DNA of 20,000 nucleotides from Prorocentrum cordatum (lineage: Eukaryota > Sar > Dinophyceae > Prorocentrales > Prorocentraceae), in assembly GCA_963575745.1 (NCBI GenBank), contig CAUYUJ010014270.1, forward strand, positions 150,001 through 170,000. Reading direction: 5' to 3'. Position numbers and translations under genes: made by a program. Of the stretch, positions 7,929-16,758 are shown piece by piece. The notes beneath the pieces were generated by a model. It was given only the letters and a program-made list of their open reading frames with translations, made no database searches and had not been told where the DNA came from. The first letter of the stretch is position 1. Each line of letters begins with the position of its first letter.

Positions 7929-8201
7929 GGCCGTCTTGGGGCGGTCTTGAAGGCCTCTGGGGCCGTCTTGGAGGGTTGAAGCCCCAAAAAGCGAGAACCA
8001 CACATCCTTCAAAAACCTAGGGACAATCATCGATGTTTGCCTCTTGCGGTACTCGTGCGGGTCCTCTCGGAGCTTTCTTGGGGCGTCTTGGGGGCCTCCT
8101 GGGCCGTCGCGAGGCCATCTTGGGCAGTCTTGGAGCGCTCGTGGGCCGTCTCGGGGGCATCTTGGCACATCTTGGGTGCCTCTTGGGGCCCTCTTCGGCC
8201 G
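7929..8201 (-). repeat. Dispersed inverted piece of the 10-11 bp array with one linker
   Basis: This is the same family as 1-3941, in reverse orientation (CCGTCTTGGG-type units), with an AT-richer linker at 7985-8043 (CCTTCAAAAACCTAGGGACAATCATCGATG). Between 8077 and 8193 the CTTGG-like cores step 10, 11, 10, 11, 10, 11, 10, 11, 10, 11, 11, an average of 10.5 bp. It begins about 30 bp outside the outermost spliced-leader relic, so it occupies the position of the promoter region of the sulfotransferase gene. Confidence 0.9.
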
Positions 8202-8754
8202 CGTCGGAAGTAGGCCCCCTTGACGGGGGGTAATACGGGCGTAACCCACATGTGCGGGAGGTGGCCCAGGGCTACGAACAACGTTCTTCCCAGCCATCAG
8301 GAACCGGGTGGGCCAGGGCATGACTACCTACTAGACCACCCCAGCCTAACCCGAAGACGTACGGGTTCCACATGTGTTTTTTTCAGTGTTCCCCGACGCC
8401 CCCTCTCCCCCCCCACCTCTGGAAATGGAGGGTACATTGGGGCTCCCGGGTTGGGTTGGGGCGGCTTGGTGGGGGGCGAGGGCAAGCCAGTTAGCTGCGC
8501 GCGAGCTCCCTGAACCATGTGAAACTATAGGGATGTTGCATTATGCCACATGGGAACGTACGGGCAACATGCGCGCGCATGTCGATTCGCTCAACCATCA
8601 TCGCTCATACGGCAGACACTACCATGTTGGCCACACGCGCGCCCCCGCAGGCGCATGCCGAAACTCTTGCAACACCAGACTGGCGTTCTAAACAGTTCGA
8701 CGTATGGGTGCGCAACACCACGCGACAATACAGGTGTCTGCCCGTGCGCACTTC
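8202..8754. other. Stretch without a recognisable gene
   Basis: Moderately GC-rich, ordinary-complexity DNA. A C-rich run at 8400-8420 and a G-rich stretch at 8440-8480 are the only compositional features. Short open frames on both strands show no motif. No tRNA- or snRNA-like element was recognised. Confidence 0.45.
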
Positions 8755-8928
8755 CTCATCATCCTCATCAGCGCAATCGTCATCGTCATCGTCATCATCA
8801 GCATCAGCATCACCATCACCATGACTATGACCATAGCCATGACCATGACCATGACCATGACCATGACCATGACGACCATCACCGCATCCATCACTATCGC
8901 CACCACCACCATGACCACCACGACCACC

Positions 8929-9002
<74 letters not shown>

Positions 9003-9180
9003 CCATCACCATCATCATCATCATCCTCATCATCATTATCACGCCATCAGCATCAGCAGCATCAGCATCAGCATTAGCATCATCATCATCATCATTATCA
9101 GCAGCAGCATCGGCGTCAACGCCACCATCACAATCGTCATCATCATCAGCATCATCATCATCATGGTCAGCGTCATCATT
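8755..9180 (+). repeat. Long CAN triplet array with 24 uninterrupted CAT units
   Basis: Almost every triplet is CAT, CAC, CAG, CGT or a near variant for over 400 bp. Sub-blocks are visible: TCATCG/TCATCA triplets (8757-8820), a CCATGA hexamer run (8820-8872), an uninterrupted CAT run at 8929-9000 (24 units), then mixed CAT/CAG. The matching histidine, isoleucine, serine and methionine/aspartate frames are by-products. It lies in the 3' flank of the ferredoxin gene. Confidence 0.95.
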
Positions 9181-9529
9181 GTGGTCGTCACCAACTTCAG
9201 CACCATCACCAACAAAACCGTCACGTTGTGTGTTTATGTCGGACGCTTGCTTGTCTGCTCGCCCGCTCCCCCATCCAGCAATCCGCGCCGATATGGAGCT
9301 GCGACGCGTACGAGCGCGCGAAAACTTCATGGCCCAGCCGGGCAGTGTACTCCTGGCCTTCGCTATTCATCTGATCATACCTGAACATGTGTCGCACAGA
9401 ATCCGCGGTGGACCCACCTGGTCCTGCACACGACTCCGTGCACCTGCCGGTTCCGCCTGCCCAGATTCCCCCTCGAACCGCTGCCAGCGGTGACACTGGC
9501 ACTCTGCAGGCGAAGCGACCCAGCCGCGC
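9181..9529. other. 3' flank of the ferredoxin gene
   Basis: Ordinary-complexity sequence between the triplet array and the ferredoxin stop codon. No second gene, poly(A) remnant or repeat was recognised. Confidence 0.4.
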
Positions 9530-10030
9530 TTAGAGGTCGTCCTCACAGTGCGTCTTGATAGTGACATCCGAGGTGGCGTAGGTCACGCACGTGAGGCAGA
9601 AGCCCTCCCCCGTCTGGTCTTCGTCCAAGAAGGCCTGGTCCGACTGGTCGATCTCGCCAGACAGCACCTTGCCGGCGCAGCTGGAACACGAGCCCGCGCG
9701 GCAGGAGTACGGCAGCTCGAGGCCCTCCTCCTCGGCCTGGTCGAGGATGTACACGTCCTCCGGGCACTCGAACTCCTTCGTGCCGTCCGGGGTCTCCAGG
9801 GTCACCTTGAAGTGGGCGGCCACTCCGCCACGGGCGGGGACCGTGCTGACGACCGCGGGGGCCGCGCCGAGCGCGAGCGCGCCCGCAGCGACCGCGGGCT
9901 GGCACTGGCGGTGCACGCTGCGTGTGCCAGCCGGCGCGAAGGCGGCGTCTGGGGACCGCGTGCCGCGCAGCAGGAGCCCGCAGGCGGCGAGCACGAGCAG
10001 CACGGGGAACACGCTCGCCCCGCGGGCCAT
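9530..10030 (-). CDS. petF: Plastid-targeted [2Fe-2S] ferredoxin precursor
   Basis: The 166-residue precursor ends in a complete plant-type ferredoxin of about 95 residues. It carries electrons from photosystem I to FNR and other stromal enzymes. Cluster ligands are Cys110, Cys115, Cys118 and Cys148 in the classic spacing C-x4-C-x2-C-x29-C ([14 protein letters not shown] and GFCLTC). The N-terminus is bipartite: a signal peptide ([21 protein letters not shown]), then FAPAG at 31-35, matching the Phe-led transit start of dinoflagellate plastid proteins, then an Ala-rich stretch (47-62) that may be a second hydrophobic element. Mature protein probably starts near AAHFKVTLE (71-79). I chose the ATG at 10030 because the upstream in-frame extension has no ATG and would hide the signal peptide. 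No intron interrupts the frame, and spliced-leader relics lie 59-92 bp upstream, so it is probably a retroposed copy in a gene family. Confidence 0.95.
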   Translation of the reverse strand: MARGASVFPVLLVLAACGLLLRGTRSPDAAFAPAGTRSVHRQCQPAVAAGALALGAAPAVVSTVPARGGVAAHFKVTLETPDGTKEFECPEDVYILDQAEEEGLELPYSCRAGSCSSCAGKVLSGEIDQSDQAFLDEDQTGEGFCLTCVTYATSDVTIKTHCEDDL

Positions 10031-10088
10031 CTGTGCTGCTCGTGCGCACACAGGGGGGGAGCCGCGGTCTGCCAGAATGCGCCTTGGG

Positions 10089-10100
10089 CTCTGAGCCAAA
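10089..10100 (-). other. DinoSL relic upstream of ferredoxin (inner, partial)
   Basis: Minus-strand TTTGGCTCAGAG follows the outer relic without a gap and matches the leader's 3' end TTTGGCTCAAG with a single inserted G. The CCAT that normally begins a secondary relic is missing. Together the two indicate at least two rounds of mRNA reinsertion. Confidence 0.68.
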
Positions 10101-10122
10101 CTTCAGTCAAGATGGCTACGGA
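10101..10122 (-). other. DinoSL relic upstream of ferredoxin (outer copy)
   Basis: Minus-strand TCCGTAGCCATC followed by TTGACTGAAG matches the 22-nt dinoflagellate spliced leader at 19 of 22 positions, in the direction of the ferredoxin gene and about 70 bp from its ATG. The first 11 nt are perfect. Confidence 0.82.
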
Positions 10123-10222
10123 TCACCAACAACGCCGTCATGATCGCCACCGTTGTCACCATCGTCATCGCCCTCCCAGCATCACCACCGCCGTTGTCGT
10201 CGCCGCTCGACGCCACCATTGA
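10123..10222. repeat. Degenerate triplet-rich stretch upstream of ferredoxin
   Basis: Triplets of the GTC/CAC/CAT type (GCCGTCATGATCGCCACCG, GTCACCATCGTCATCGCC) fill the 100 bp directly outside the spliced-leader relic, that is, the presumed promoter region. It is similar in kind to the arrays at 5026 and 8755 but more decayed. No TATA-like or TTTT-box motif is obvious near the relic. Confidence 0.6.
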
Positions 10223-10669
10223 CGCTCACTTTTTGCGTCGGCGGCTGGGCAGAGGTTACTGCTCCGGCGATCGGGCATCATGAAGGGGCCCTGGGGACAC
10301 ACAAACAAATACACACACAGAATAGGATTACCCATATGTTCGCACATGTTCTGGGTTTTTGTCTTCCCCCCCACTTCCCTTATTTTCTCATATTCTCTGG
10401 GGAATCGACGATTACTTGTTGTCTGTGTTTTTTTCCCTCCTGACATCAGTGGGGCGCGCTAGATGTTTGACACTAACGCACCCGAGTCACGGATCTGCCT
10501 GAGCAGGGTCCGCGCGCCGCTGCACACGCTGAGATGTGCGAGCCATTCCCGAAGGGTAGCAGCACTCACGGCGCTTATTAATGTTGCCAAAGAGTTGCGG
10601 GTGGAGGTGTGGGATGGTCACGCTCGGATGCCACTAGTTATCTGCACCTTACGTATTGCCCCCTCCCCC

Positions 10670-10671
<2 letters not shown>

Positions 10672-10763
<92 letters not shown>

Positions 10764-10779
10764 CACACACACACACACG
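10672..10779 (+). repeat. (CA)n microsatellite
   Basis: About 54 CA dinucleotides with a CG interruption near 10757, preceded by a C-rich run (CCCCTCCCCCCC). On the complementary strand it is (GT)n, a known Z-DNA-prone sequence. The Thr-His and Val-Cys frames across it are not genes. Confidence 0.97.
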
Positions 10780-11072
10780 CAGATTGCACGGCATGGCTTG
10801 ACCCTCACATCTTGCGCCACGTAGAGTGCATCACAGATATTGCATCCCATATGCTGCACCATCACAGAGAGTGCACGCCGAGAGTGCAAGGGTCCACTGT
10901 TCTGGGTCCACGCTGACAAACTTTCTAGTCGCGGCGGTGGCGATCGCGCGCCGCGTCCGCAGCCCAAGTGGGGACGCTGCCAGGCGAACTGAACACAAAA
11001 CAAAACTGGCCAACATCCAACTTGGATGCTCATTCTGGGGACCTTACTGGAGACAATCGCTCCACTCGCGCG
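10780..11072. other. Stretch without a recognisable gene
   Basis: Ordinary-complexity DNA with GTGCA/TGCAC words repeated near 10825-10890 (GAGTGCATCACAG, AGAGTGCACG, GAGTGCAAGG), perhaps a decayed repeat. No coding or RNA feature recognised. Confidence 0.4.
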
Positions 11073-11190
11073 TCGAAGCTGTGTCGAACGTCCGTCGACT
11101 TGGGTCGACCCTGAGTCGAACCTGACTCGAACCCGAATCGAACTTGAGTCGAACTTGAGTCGAACTTGATTCAGTTGAACTCGGGTCGAA
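11073..11190 (+). repeat. 11-bp tandem array (GAGTCGAACTT)
   Basis: TCGA cores start at 11073, 11084, 11095, 11105, 11116, 11127, 11138, 11149 and 11160. Steps are 11, 11, 10 and then five of 11, mean 10.9 bp. The last units are almost exact GAGTCGAACTT and the left ones are degenerate (CGTCGAAGCTG, CCGTCGACTTG), so the array has probably grown from the right. The GTCGAAC word also occurs in the palindromic repeat 140 bp downstream. Confidence 0.92.
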
Positions 11191-11299
11191 CAGATCCGTC
11201 AGGTGGTCCCCAGGAAGGTCCCAAGAACTAGTATCTACGTCAGATTCGTGTCGTGCCGACTTCGGCGTTGGCTGCTGGCGACGCGGGGATCGTTCCACC

Positions 11300-11363
11300 T
11301 GGAACGATCAACCGGTTCCGAAATGTCCAAATCGTTCCACGTCGAACGATTCTGGGTCGCCCG
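11300..11363 (+). repeat. 64-bp dispersed palindromic repeat, copy 1
   Basis: This 64-bp unit recurs at 12096-12159 in the same orientation with five differences. It contains the inverted repeat AATCGTTC-CACGTC-GAACGATT, shared by both copies. In this copy only, the left edge overlaps a second one, ATCGTTCCA-CC-TGGAACGAT (11290-11309). Half-sites CGTTCCA/TGGAACG therefore occur three times within 70 bp. Confidence 0.85.
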
Positions 11364-11593
11364 CGGCGTTCAACTGGGGGGCAACGATGGGGGGGGACTG
11401 GCATAGGTCAGAGCGTGAATTACCACCCCGTTTTCGCTTCCAGGCAAAACCAAGCCATACCACGCGCCTCCTCGTCAAGCGGCCTGACCAGTACAGGCCG
11501 CAATTTGGCATCGTTTGGTATCTCTTGGAAGCGAGGGTGGTCAAAAGCGAGGTAGGTTTGTTTTCCCCCGAATAAGGGGGCACGCATCGACCT

Positions 11594-11626
11594 GGCATCG
11601 GCGATGCCTCGCCGACAGATCGGCGA
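11594..11626. other. Two adjacent hairpins built on ATCGGCGAT
   Basis: GGCATCG-G-CGATGCC (11594-11608) is followed at once by TCGCCGA-CAGA-TCGGCGA (11609-11626). ATCGGCGAT recurs at 11619 and near 11852. The surrounding 11400-11950 has no supported gene; open frames on both strands are short and without motifs. Confidence 0.6.
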
Positions 11627-12095
11627 TAGGCCTCCGATCACGAGTCCGCACCTTCCTGGGCGGGTAGAGGTTATCGGGCCCCTACAGTGGGGGCGTTGAA
11701 CCCTGAATAAGGAACGAGGCCTCTTTTTTCCATAAGTTAAACTTCGATTTCCGATCGAAAACATAAGAAAAACCTGAGGCAAGCTGTGAAACACTTAAGG
11801 AACGCGGAGCCCCTCCCCAACGAAAAGGGTTCCTTCTTCAGGGCCCCGACTGTATCGGCGATCAGTGGACGATTGGGGGTCGATGCATCCCCCCCTATGC
11901 CCATCCCCCCTATCGTTGCCCCTGACCGGGGTGCAGTCCAGGGCTGCACCTAAACGGTGTTTCTCGTTTTCGTTGTGTTTTCGTTCTCCCTCGCTTGTCT
12001 TCCATCCGCCTTTGCCGCAAAGCGAAGTCGAAACGAGAACGGCCCACGAAATGGCCAAAACACCGTTCAGGTCCAGCCTGGTACAGTCATCGTGC

Positions 12096-12159
12096 TGGAA
12101 CGATCGACCGTTTCCGAAACAGCCAAATCGTTCCACGTCGAACGATTCTGGGTCGCCCG
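12096..12159 (+). repeat. 64-bp dispersed palindromic repeat, copy 2
   Basis: This is the second copy of the unit at 11300, starting TGGAACGATCGACCG and ending GATTCTGGGTCGCCCG. The inner palindrome AATCGTTC..GAACGATT is perfectly preserved, while changes fall in the segment between the half-sites. It is followed directly by the GGATCCTGCA array. Confidence 0.85.
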
Positions 12160-12170
12160 GGTCAATGCGA

Positions 12171-12250
12171 AGGATCCTGCAAGATCCTGCAGGATCCTGC
12201 ACCCAACCCCTGGTCAATGCGACAATGGCCCTGCAGGATCCTGCAAGATC
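12171..12250 (+). repeat. 10-bp tandem repeat around GGATCCTGCA
   Basis: Three exact-length units, AGGATCCTGC, AAGATCCTGC and AGGATCCTGC, fill 12171-12200. After the phrase CCTGGTCAATGCGA, which also precedes the array as GGGTCAATGCGA, two more follow at 12231-12250. Each unit holds the palindrome GGATCC and overlaps CTGCAG. Confidence 0.85.
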
Positions 12251-12689
12251 GGGCGCTCTGGCTGACCCCCGTTTGCATGGACCCCCGTCTCTTGAGCCCC
12301 GACCACCCACCTACATGGTTTCGCCGGCGCCACCGCCTTTTCTCCCTTGGCGCACAGAAGGCGATGGAGCTGCTGCCCTGGGGCATTCCGCGCTTCGGAA
12401 AAAATTACCCCCGAGGCACACGGCCCGTCTCAAGGCCCCCGAACGCCGCCGGCGAGGTCACCGCCGGCCGACACGACAGGGTCACCTGCCGGTAGCCACC
12501 GTGCGTTGCTGGAGGCTCCTCGCGTGCGGGGGCCTGCTCTCAGGCCGGCGCCCGTCCGCGCACGCGGGGGCGCCCGAGATCCCCCGAGAGAGCGCCCCCG
12601 CCGGCGCCTCTGCGAGAGCGGGGCGGGCGCCGCCCGCACGGGGGAGGGAGGGCGCGAGAGAGCACCGCCAAAACACTGCCACGAGAACG

Positions 12690-12912
12690 AGGAAGGAGGG
12701 GGAGGAGGAGGAGGAGGAGGAGGAGGAGGAGGAGGAGGAGGAGGAGGAGGAGGAGGAGGAGGAGGCGGAGGGGGCGGAGGAGGCGGAGGAGGAGGCGGAG
12801 GAGGGGGAGGAGGCGGAGGCGGAGGAGGCGGAGGCGGGGGAGGCGGAGGAGGCGGAGGAGGAAGAACAGGAGGGGGAGGGGGAGGTGGAGGGGGAGGGGG
12901 GCGGGGAGGAGG
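12690..12912 (+). repeat. Long GGA/GGC triplet tract
   Basis: About 220 bp of GGA triplets with GGC interspersed on the plus strand, almost free of pyrimidine at the left and increasingly GGC/GGGGGA-mixed at the right. Poly-Gly, poly-Glu, poly-Pro and poly-Ser frames across it are artefacts. Runs of GG at 3-bp spacing could form G-quadruplexes. The flanks, 12260-12690 and 12913-13380, show no supported gene. Confidence 0.95.
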
Positions 12913-13421
12913 TTCTCGACGTGTTTCGATCCTCCATTTGCTTACGTCCGCGATTCCGCAGACCTCAGTCCTCGAGCTTCCCCCTCGACGGTCGAAGGAC
13001 GAAGAACATGGCCCCTTTTTCGCCAAAACCGGCCAGGGCCTCATGAGGGGGCCACATGCGAGCCCTGCCCCCCACCCCCCACGATTTCTGCGGGGGAGGG
13101 TGGGGTTCACTTCGTTCGGTCCCGAGCGAAGCGCCCGGGACGAAACACAGACCAAGGTGGGCAGCCCAAACATGACGGTGACCGTGCCCGCCAGACTAAC
13201 CACGCGAGGGGGCTCAGCGGCGCGGGGCGGGAGCTCCCAACAAAGGACATCGGACGCGTGGTGCTGGCAAAGGTCGCTACCATCAGGCTCAATCACGATT
13301 CACAAAACTATGTTCCAACTATTCCACAATAGTGTTGCGGCCACGGCGATGCGCTCATCTGTCCTGGACGTAAGGGTACCCCTCCCAAGCTAGGGTTGTG
13401 TGAAACCATCTTCCCACCCGC

Positions 13422-13645
13422 AGGCAAGAGCAGGAGAGGGCAAGAGGAGGGAGGGGGAAAGGGACGAGGGATTTGGAAGGAGGGCTGGAAGGAAGGATCG
13501 AAGGAGGGGACGGAGGGGGATGGATGAAGAGGAGGAGAGCGGGGAGGAAGGGGAGGGAGGGGATGGAAGGAGGGAGGAAAAAGGGATCAGGAGCGATGGG
13601 GAGATCAGGGGTAAAAGAGGGCAAGGAGGCGGAGGGCGAGGCAGA
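13422..13645 (+). repeat. Purine-rich (GA/GGA) low-complexity tract
   Basis: The plus strand is almost entirely A and G (GAGGGAGGGGGAAAGGGA, GGAAGGAAGGATCGAAGG), with rare T or C. It is a polypurine tract rather than a clean microsatellite, and short frames within it are meaningless. Confidence 0.85.
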
Positions 13646-14039
13646 GGACTCCTCTTCAGGCCGCAGCTCATCACCCCCCTCCTCTCTGGATGCCTCCGAA
13701 GTCCAAAAAGGGCGACATTCCTCCGAGTATCTTGGTGTTCTGCACCGCTCCACGTTAATACCCCAACCTGATGCTACGCAGGAGAAGAAGCCGCTGTTGC
13801 TGCGATCTGCATCGCTGCCCATATGCGTTAGCAAGAACTATCTACTTGCGGGCACCGCAGAATTTGGACTTGCATATTCCAAGGGGGCCTGGTGAACGCG
13901 CGAAGGTAAGAGAGCGGGGGAACCTCGGAGGCGAAAGGAGGACGGAGAGGAGGGATGTTCAGCCCTAGCGCGCTGCCTACTCTTCCCTCTCCATCTCTGC
14001 TGTCCGCGCCTGCTGCCATCACGCCGCCCTCAGACTGTA

Positions 14040-14291
14040 CGCGAACCCTCCCGCGGGCCCCATTGCCAGGCAACTCCTGGGCGCCCGTCACTCCGAGGCA
14101 CGGAATGCATCCTCCCGTCGTGTTCAACTCGAGCGGATGGGATTTCATCTGCTGCAGCTCTGCCTCCTGCACCCCATTGTTCCCGTCTGGCCAGTGCCCC
14201 GCGAAATTGGACCACAGCCTCGAAATGCATGCCACCCCCTGCTTTTGCTGCGTTTCTCTTGCGCGACACGTGACGCACAAGCCCTCGAACT
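14040..14291 (-). CDS. Possible exon of an unrecognised protein
   Basis: On the minus strand an open frame that continues beyond both ends reads as normal-complexity protein here (FEGLCVTCRARETQQKQG, LWSNFAGHWPDGNNG, ELNTTGGCIPCLGVTGAQEL). Third-position GC is high and the other two minus frames are less protein-like or stop early. At its 5' side is a pyrimidine-rich run ending in CAG (CTCCCCCCGGCAG before AGTTCGAGG) that could be a 3' splice site. I recognise no domain; two CxxC pairs are present. In GC-rich DNA open frames of this size arise by chance, so this is weak. Boundaries are guesses. Confidence 0.25.
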
Positions 14292-15271
14292 CTGCCGGGG
14301 GGAGACTGCCTGTCCGGCCTCGTCGGGCCTCTTGAGCGCCGCGAAAATGCATCGAGCGCCCACGTTCTTGCCCTCGGCTGCGGGGTTGCCGGGGCAGATT
14401 GCGAGGGCGGCCCCTGCGAGAGAAGATGAGGCGATCCGCACTCGCGTACTGAATCTGCTTCTTTGACCAGATCCTCGTAATTGGTGGTTCAAGTCTTGGC
14501 GGCCGAAAACACTGGGTGGCCTGTCGGGCCTGTGAAATGCACGCATGGTGCCCGTCTCCCTCATGCACGCTTCCATATGAAATAATAGTTTCCTCTCTTG
14601 CGCGTCTGCTCCAAGCCCTCCTCCATTGTTCGACTTCTTGCCGGGCGGGGTTCGCGGGTTGCTCTCGGCCCACTGCGCCACCTCCAGCCACGCCGACATC
14701 GAGATGCAAGAGATGATGCCCAATCCGAGGTAGCACGCGCTCTCCTGCAAGGCGCTGATCCACCAGTTCCGGCGTCTGAGCAGCAAGGAGGCACAGCGGA
14801 CATTGCGCGTGAGAGAGGGGCTGTCTGGGAGGAGCTCGCCCGCAAACGTCAGAGATGCGTCTTCTGTGCTTGATAGCCGCGGCCAAATGCCACGCTGGGC
14901 GATGGCCCGATCTGCAAAATTGCCCCAGCATAGAATAGCGGCATTGCGCGGGATTCTATCGGCGGCACAAGTGCCTAGAGATCTCTTCTGCGTCGCTCCT
15001 ACCGTCACGCCGCGCCGCCTTGTATGTCTGGTTCAAGAAACTCGCATTGCACACTAGACACGCGACCCCTGGCAGTCCCAAGACAAGATCTCCGGGCGTC
15101 GGAAGGTCGGGGGGGCCCTTCCTCAAACCCCAGGCCAGGAGGAGAGAGAGGCTGGCCTATTCTGTAGGGCTATGCTCTGAAACATCAATTTGGGAGGGAA
15201 CAACAAAAGCCCCCGGCTCCCCCCCGAAACGCGCTTCATTCATTCATAGGATAATTTCAATTTAATTCCGC

Positions 15272-15520
15272 TTAAAAAATGACCCCACTGCGGCCCCACT
15301 GCGGCCCCAGTTGCGGCCCCGCCTGTAGAGCCTGCCAAAACTGCTCGAGCCATGCATTTGCCCCTGGAACACCTACTCCCGGCCCATCTACATCTAGAGT
15401 GCGCTGATCACGCGACGCAGCGGCTTGCTCGCGCGAGCGCTGACGCGACGCCATCTCTCGCAGCCACTTTAGCACCAGCTCCGCGAATAACCCCCCAAAC
15501 TCAAGATGCCTCTGAACCTC
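15272..15520 (-). CDS. Possible terminal exon of an unrecognised protein
   Basis: Minus-strand translation from about 15520 gives a plausible helical stretch (EVQRHLEFGGLFAELVLKWL, REMASRQRSREQAAASRDQR) followed by a Pro/Gly-rich tail. It stops at 15272-15274 after GRSGVIF. Directly upstream is CCTAACCTAAG, a branch-point-like CTAAC next to AG, as at a 3' splice site. A further protein-like piece lies upstream at about 15720-15860 minus (VADEALQEV, DIVARMNMAQ). The last codons overlap an 11-bp repeat, which weakens the case. No family recognised. Confidence 0.25.
   Translation of the reverse strand, partial: EVQRHLEFGGLFAELVLKWLREMASRQRSREQAAASRDQRTLDVDGPGVGVPGANAWLEQFWQALQAGPQLGPQWGRSGVIF
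15283..15327 (+). repeat. Short 11-bp tandem repeat (CCCCACTGCGG)
   Basis: CCCC cores start at 15283, 15294, 15305 and 15317, that is, steps of 11, 11 and 12. The units are CCCCACTGCGG twice, CCCCAGTTGCGG and a partial CCCCGCCTG. It sits next to an AT-rich stretch (15236-15280). Confidence 0.8.
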
Positions 15521-16363
15521 TTAGGTTAGGCGGGCTCCCGGCGCACCCCAGGCGCCCCCGCGCGCACGCTCCGCGACGGGGGTCCGCGCGTTGAGCGCGA
15601 AAGCCTCGACCAGAGATAGCCGCGTCAAAGGCGAGCCATGATAATGCAAACCTTTTGAACCTGCGCGAGACTTCCGGGGCGGAGCATAACTTCGCCACGT
15701 TCGGGCCACGCTGCCTGCGCCCTGAGCCATGTTCATCCGTGCCACGATGTCACGCGCGCCTCCTACCTCTTGCAGCGCCTCATCCGCGACTCCGTTCCCC
15801 CGACTGCGACTGCGGCCACGCGCCCTCAGAAACTGGCGCGGCCAGATCGGCGCAGGAGTCGCGGGACGTCGCCCCCACCTGCACTGGCAGCTGCGCGCGA
15901 AGAGCACGCTGCCACGGATCCTCGTTCATCGCGTCAGTCATCCGTTGAACTCTCACACCACGCGCGCCGGCGAAAATGTCGGCGGCCGCGCGGTCGGCAA
16001 GGGGGCATGGTGGCGGCAGGGGGTCATGGCCGCGCGGTCTTGGACACCGCCCACCACAGAAACTCGCGCTCGCAGAGCGCAGCCTGCCGCGCGGCGCCGA
16101 CAGCCGCGCCGCGAGCGAACTGAGCAGCGAGGCGGGGGCGCGGCGCTTCGGACCCTGCTGTGGCGCGGCCTAGCGAAAGGAAGCTGCAGCGCAACGCTGC
16201 GCCGCGCAAACGGGCGACCGCGGCGAGGGAAGACAGCATCGAACGAGAGGGGGGCAAAGCATCCCCCATGCGCGACAACGAGGGCGTTGCCAATGCAATG
16301 GAATAGAATAGCCACCGACACGCATGCGCCCGCGGAGAAAAAAACACAGGCCCGCACGTCGAA
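15521..16363. other. GC-rich stretch, no firm gene
   Basis: Very GC-rich with many CGCG words. Long open frames occur on both strands (15729-16760 plus, 16024-17466 minus) but they run through the tandem repeats that follow and have no recognisable domain, so I treat them as chance frames. The minus-strand part near 15720-15860 may belong to the exon candidate described at 15272. Confidence 0.4.
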
Positions 16364-16602
16364 ACAAGGATACCGCCACGCATCGCAGCGCAATTGCGAA
16401 ACCGAAAAATACGCGCGCGCGCCAACGCAAAACCGCCGCCACGCAGCGCAGCGCGACTGCGAAGCAGAACCGGGGCGCGTCGCCAAAAAAACACTGCGCA
16501 GCACGACTGCGAAGCAGAGAAAACATGTCGAAACGACAATGCCGCCACACAGTGCAGAACGACTGCGAAGCCGAAGCACGCGCGCCAAAAAAATGCGAAC
16601 TT
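16364..16602 (+). repeat. Tandem repeat of about 45-75 bp around CAGCGCGACTGCGAAGC
   Basis: Four copies of a core are seen: CAGCGCAATTGCGAAACCG (16386), CAGCGCGACTGCGAAGCAG (16449), CAGCACGACTGCGAAGCAG (16499) and CAGAACGACTGCGAAGCCG (16555). Each is followed by an A-rich segment (CCGAAAAATACGCG, CCAAAAAAACACTG, GAGAAAACATG, CCAAAAAAATGCG) and most are preceded by GCCGCCACRC. Spacing varies, so the unit is imperfect. Confidence 0.8.
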
Positions 16603-16758
16603 CCCATGAACCACGCCCAATACGCAGCCCCCCACGACGCGAGGGCGCCAGGCGCGAGCACTCGCGAGCCGAAGGCGCCCTGACCAATGCCCTGACGCAA
16701 ATGCTTCGCTGCAGACGCGCCCCCGCTGCCCTCGGGCCCTCCGCCCGGCTGCAACTCT

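Noticed and set aside
8704-9384. Poly-His and poly-Ile/Thr proteins, and an Asp-rich protein on the other strand
   Set aside because: They arise from the CAN array in three frames and show no independent coding evidence.
9548-10222. Plus-strand open frames of 167-224 residues overlapping the ferredoxin gene
   Set aside because: They are antisense shadows of a well-supported GC-rich gene with all four cluster cysteines.
12347-13393. 348-residue frame with a long polyglycine centre and a minus-strand polyproline frame
   Set aside because: Both are produced by the GGA/GGC triplet tract; the flanking parts have no recognisable domain.
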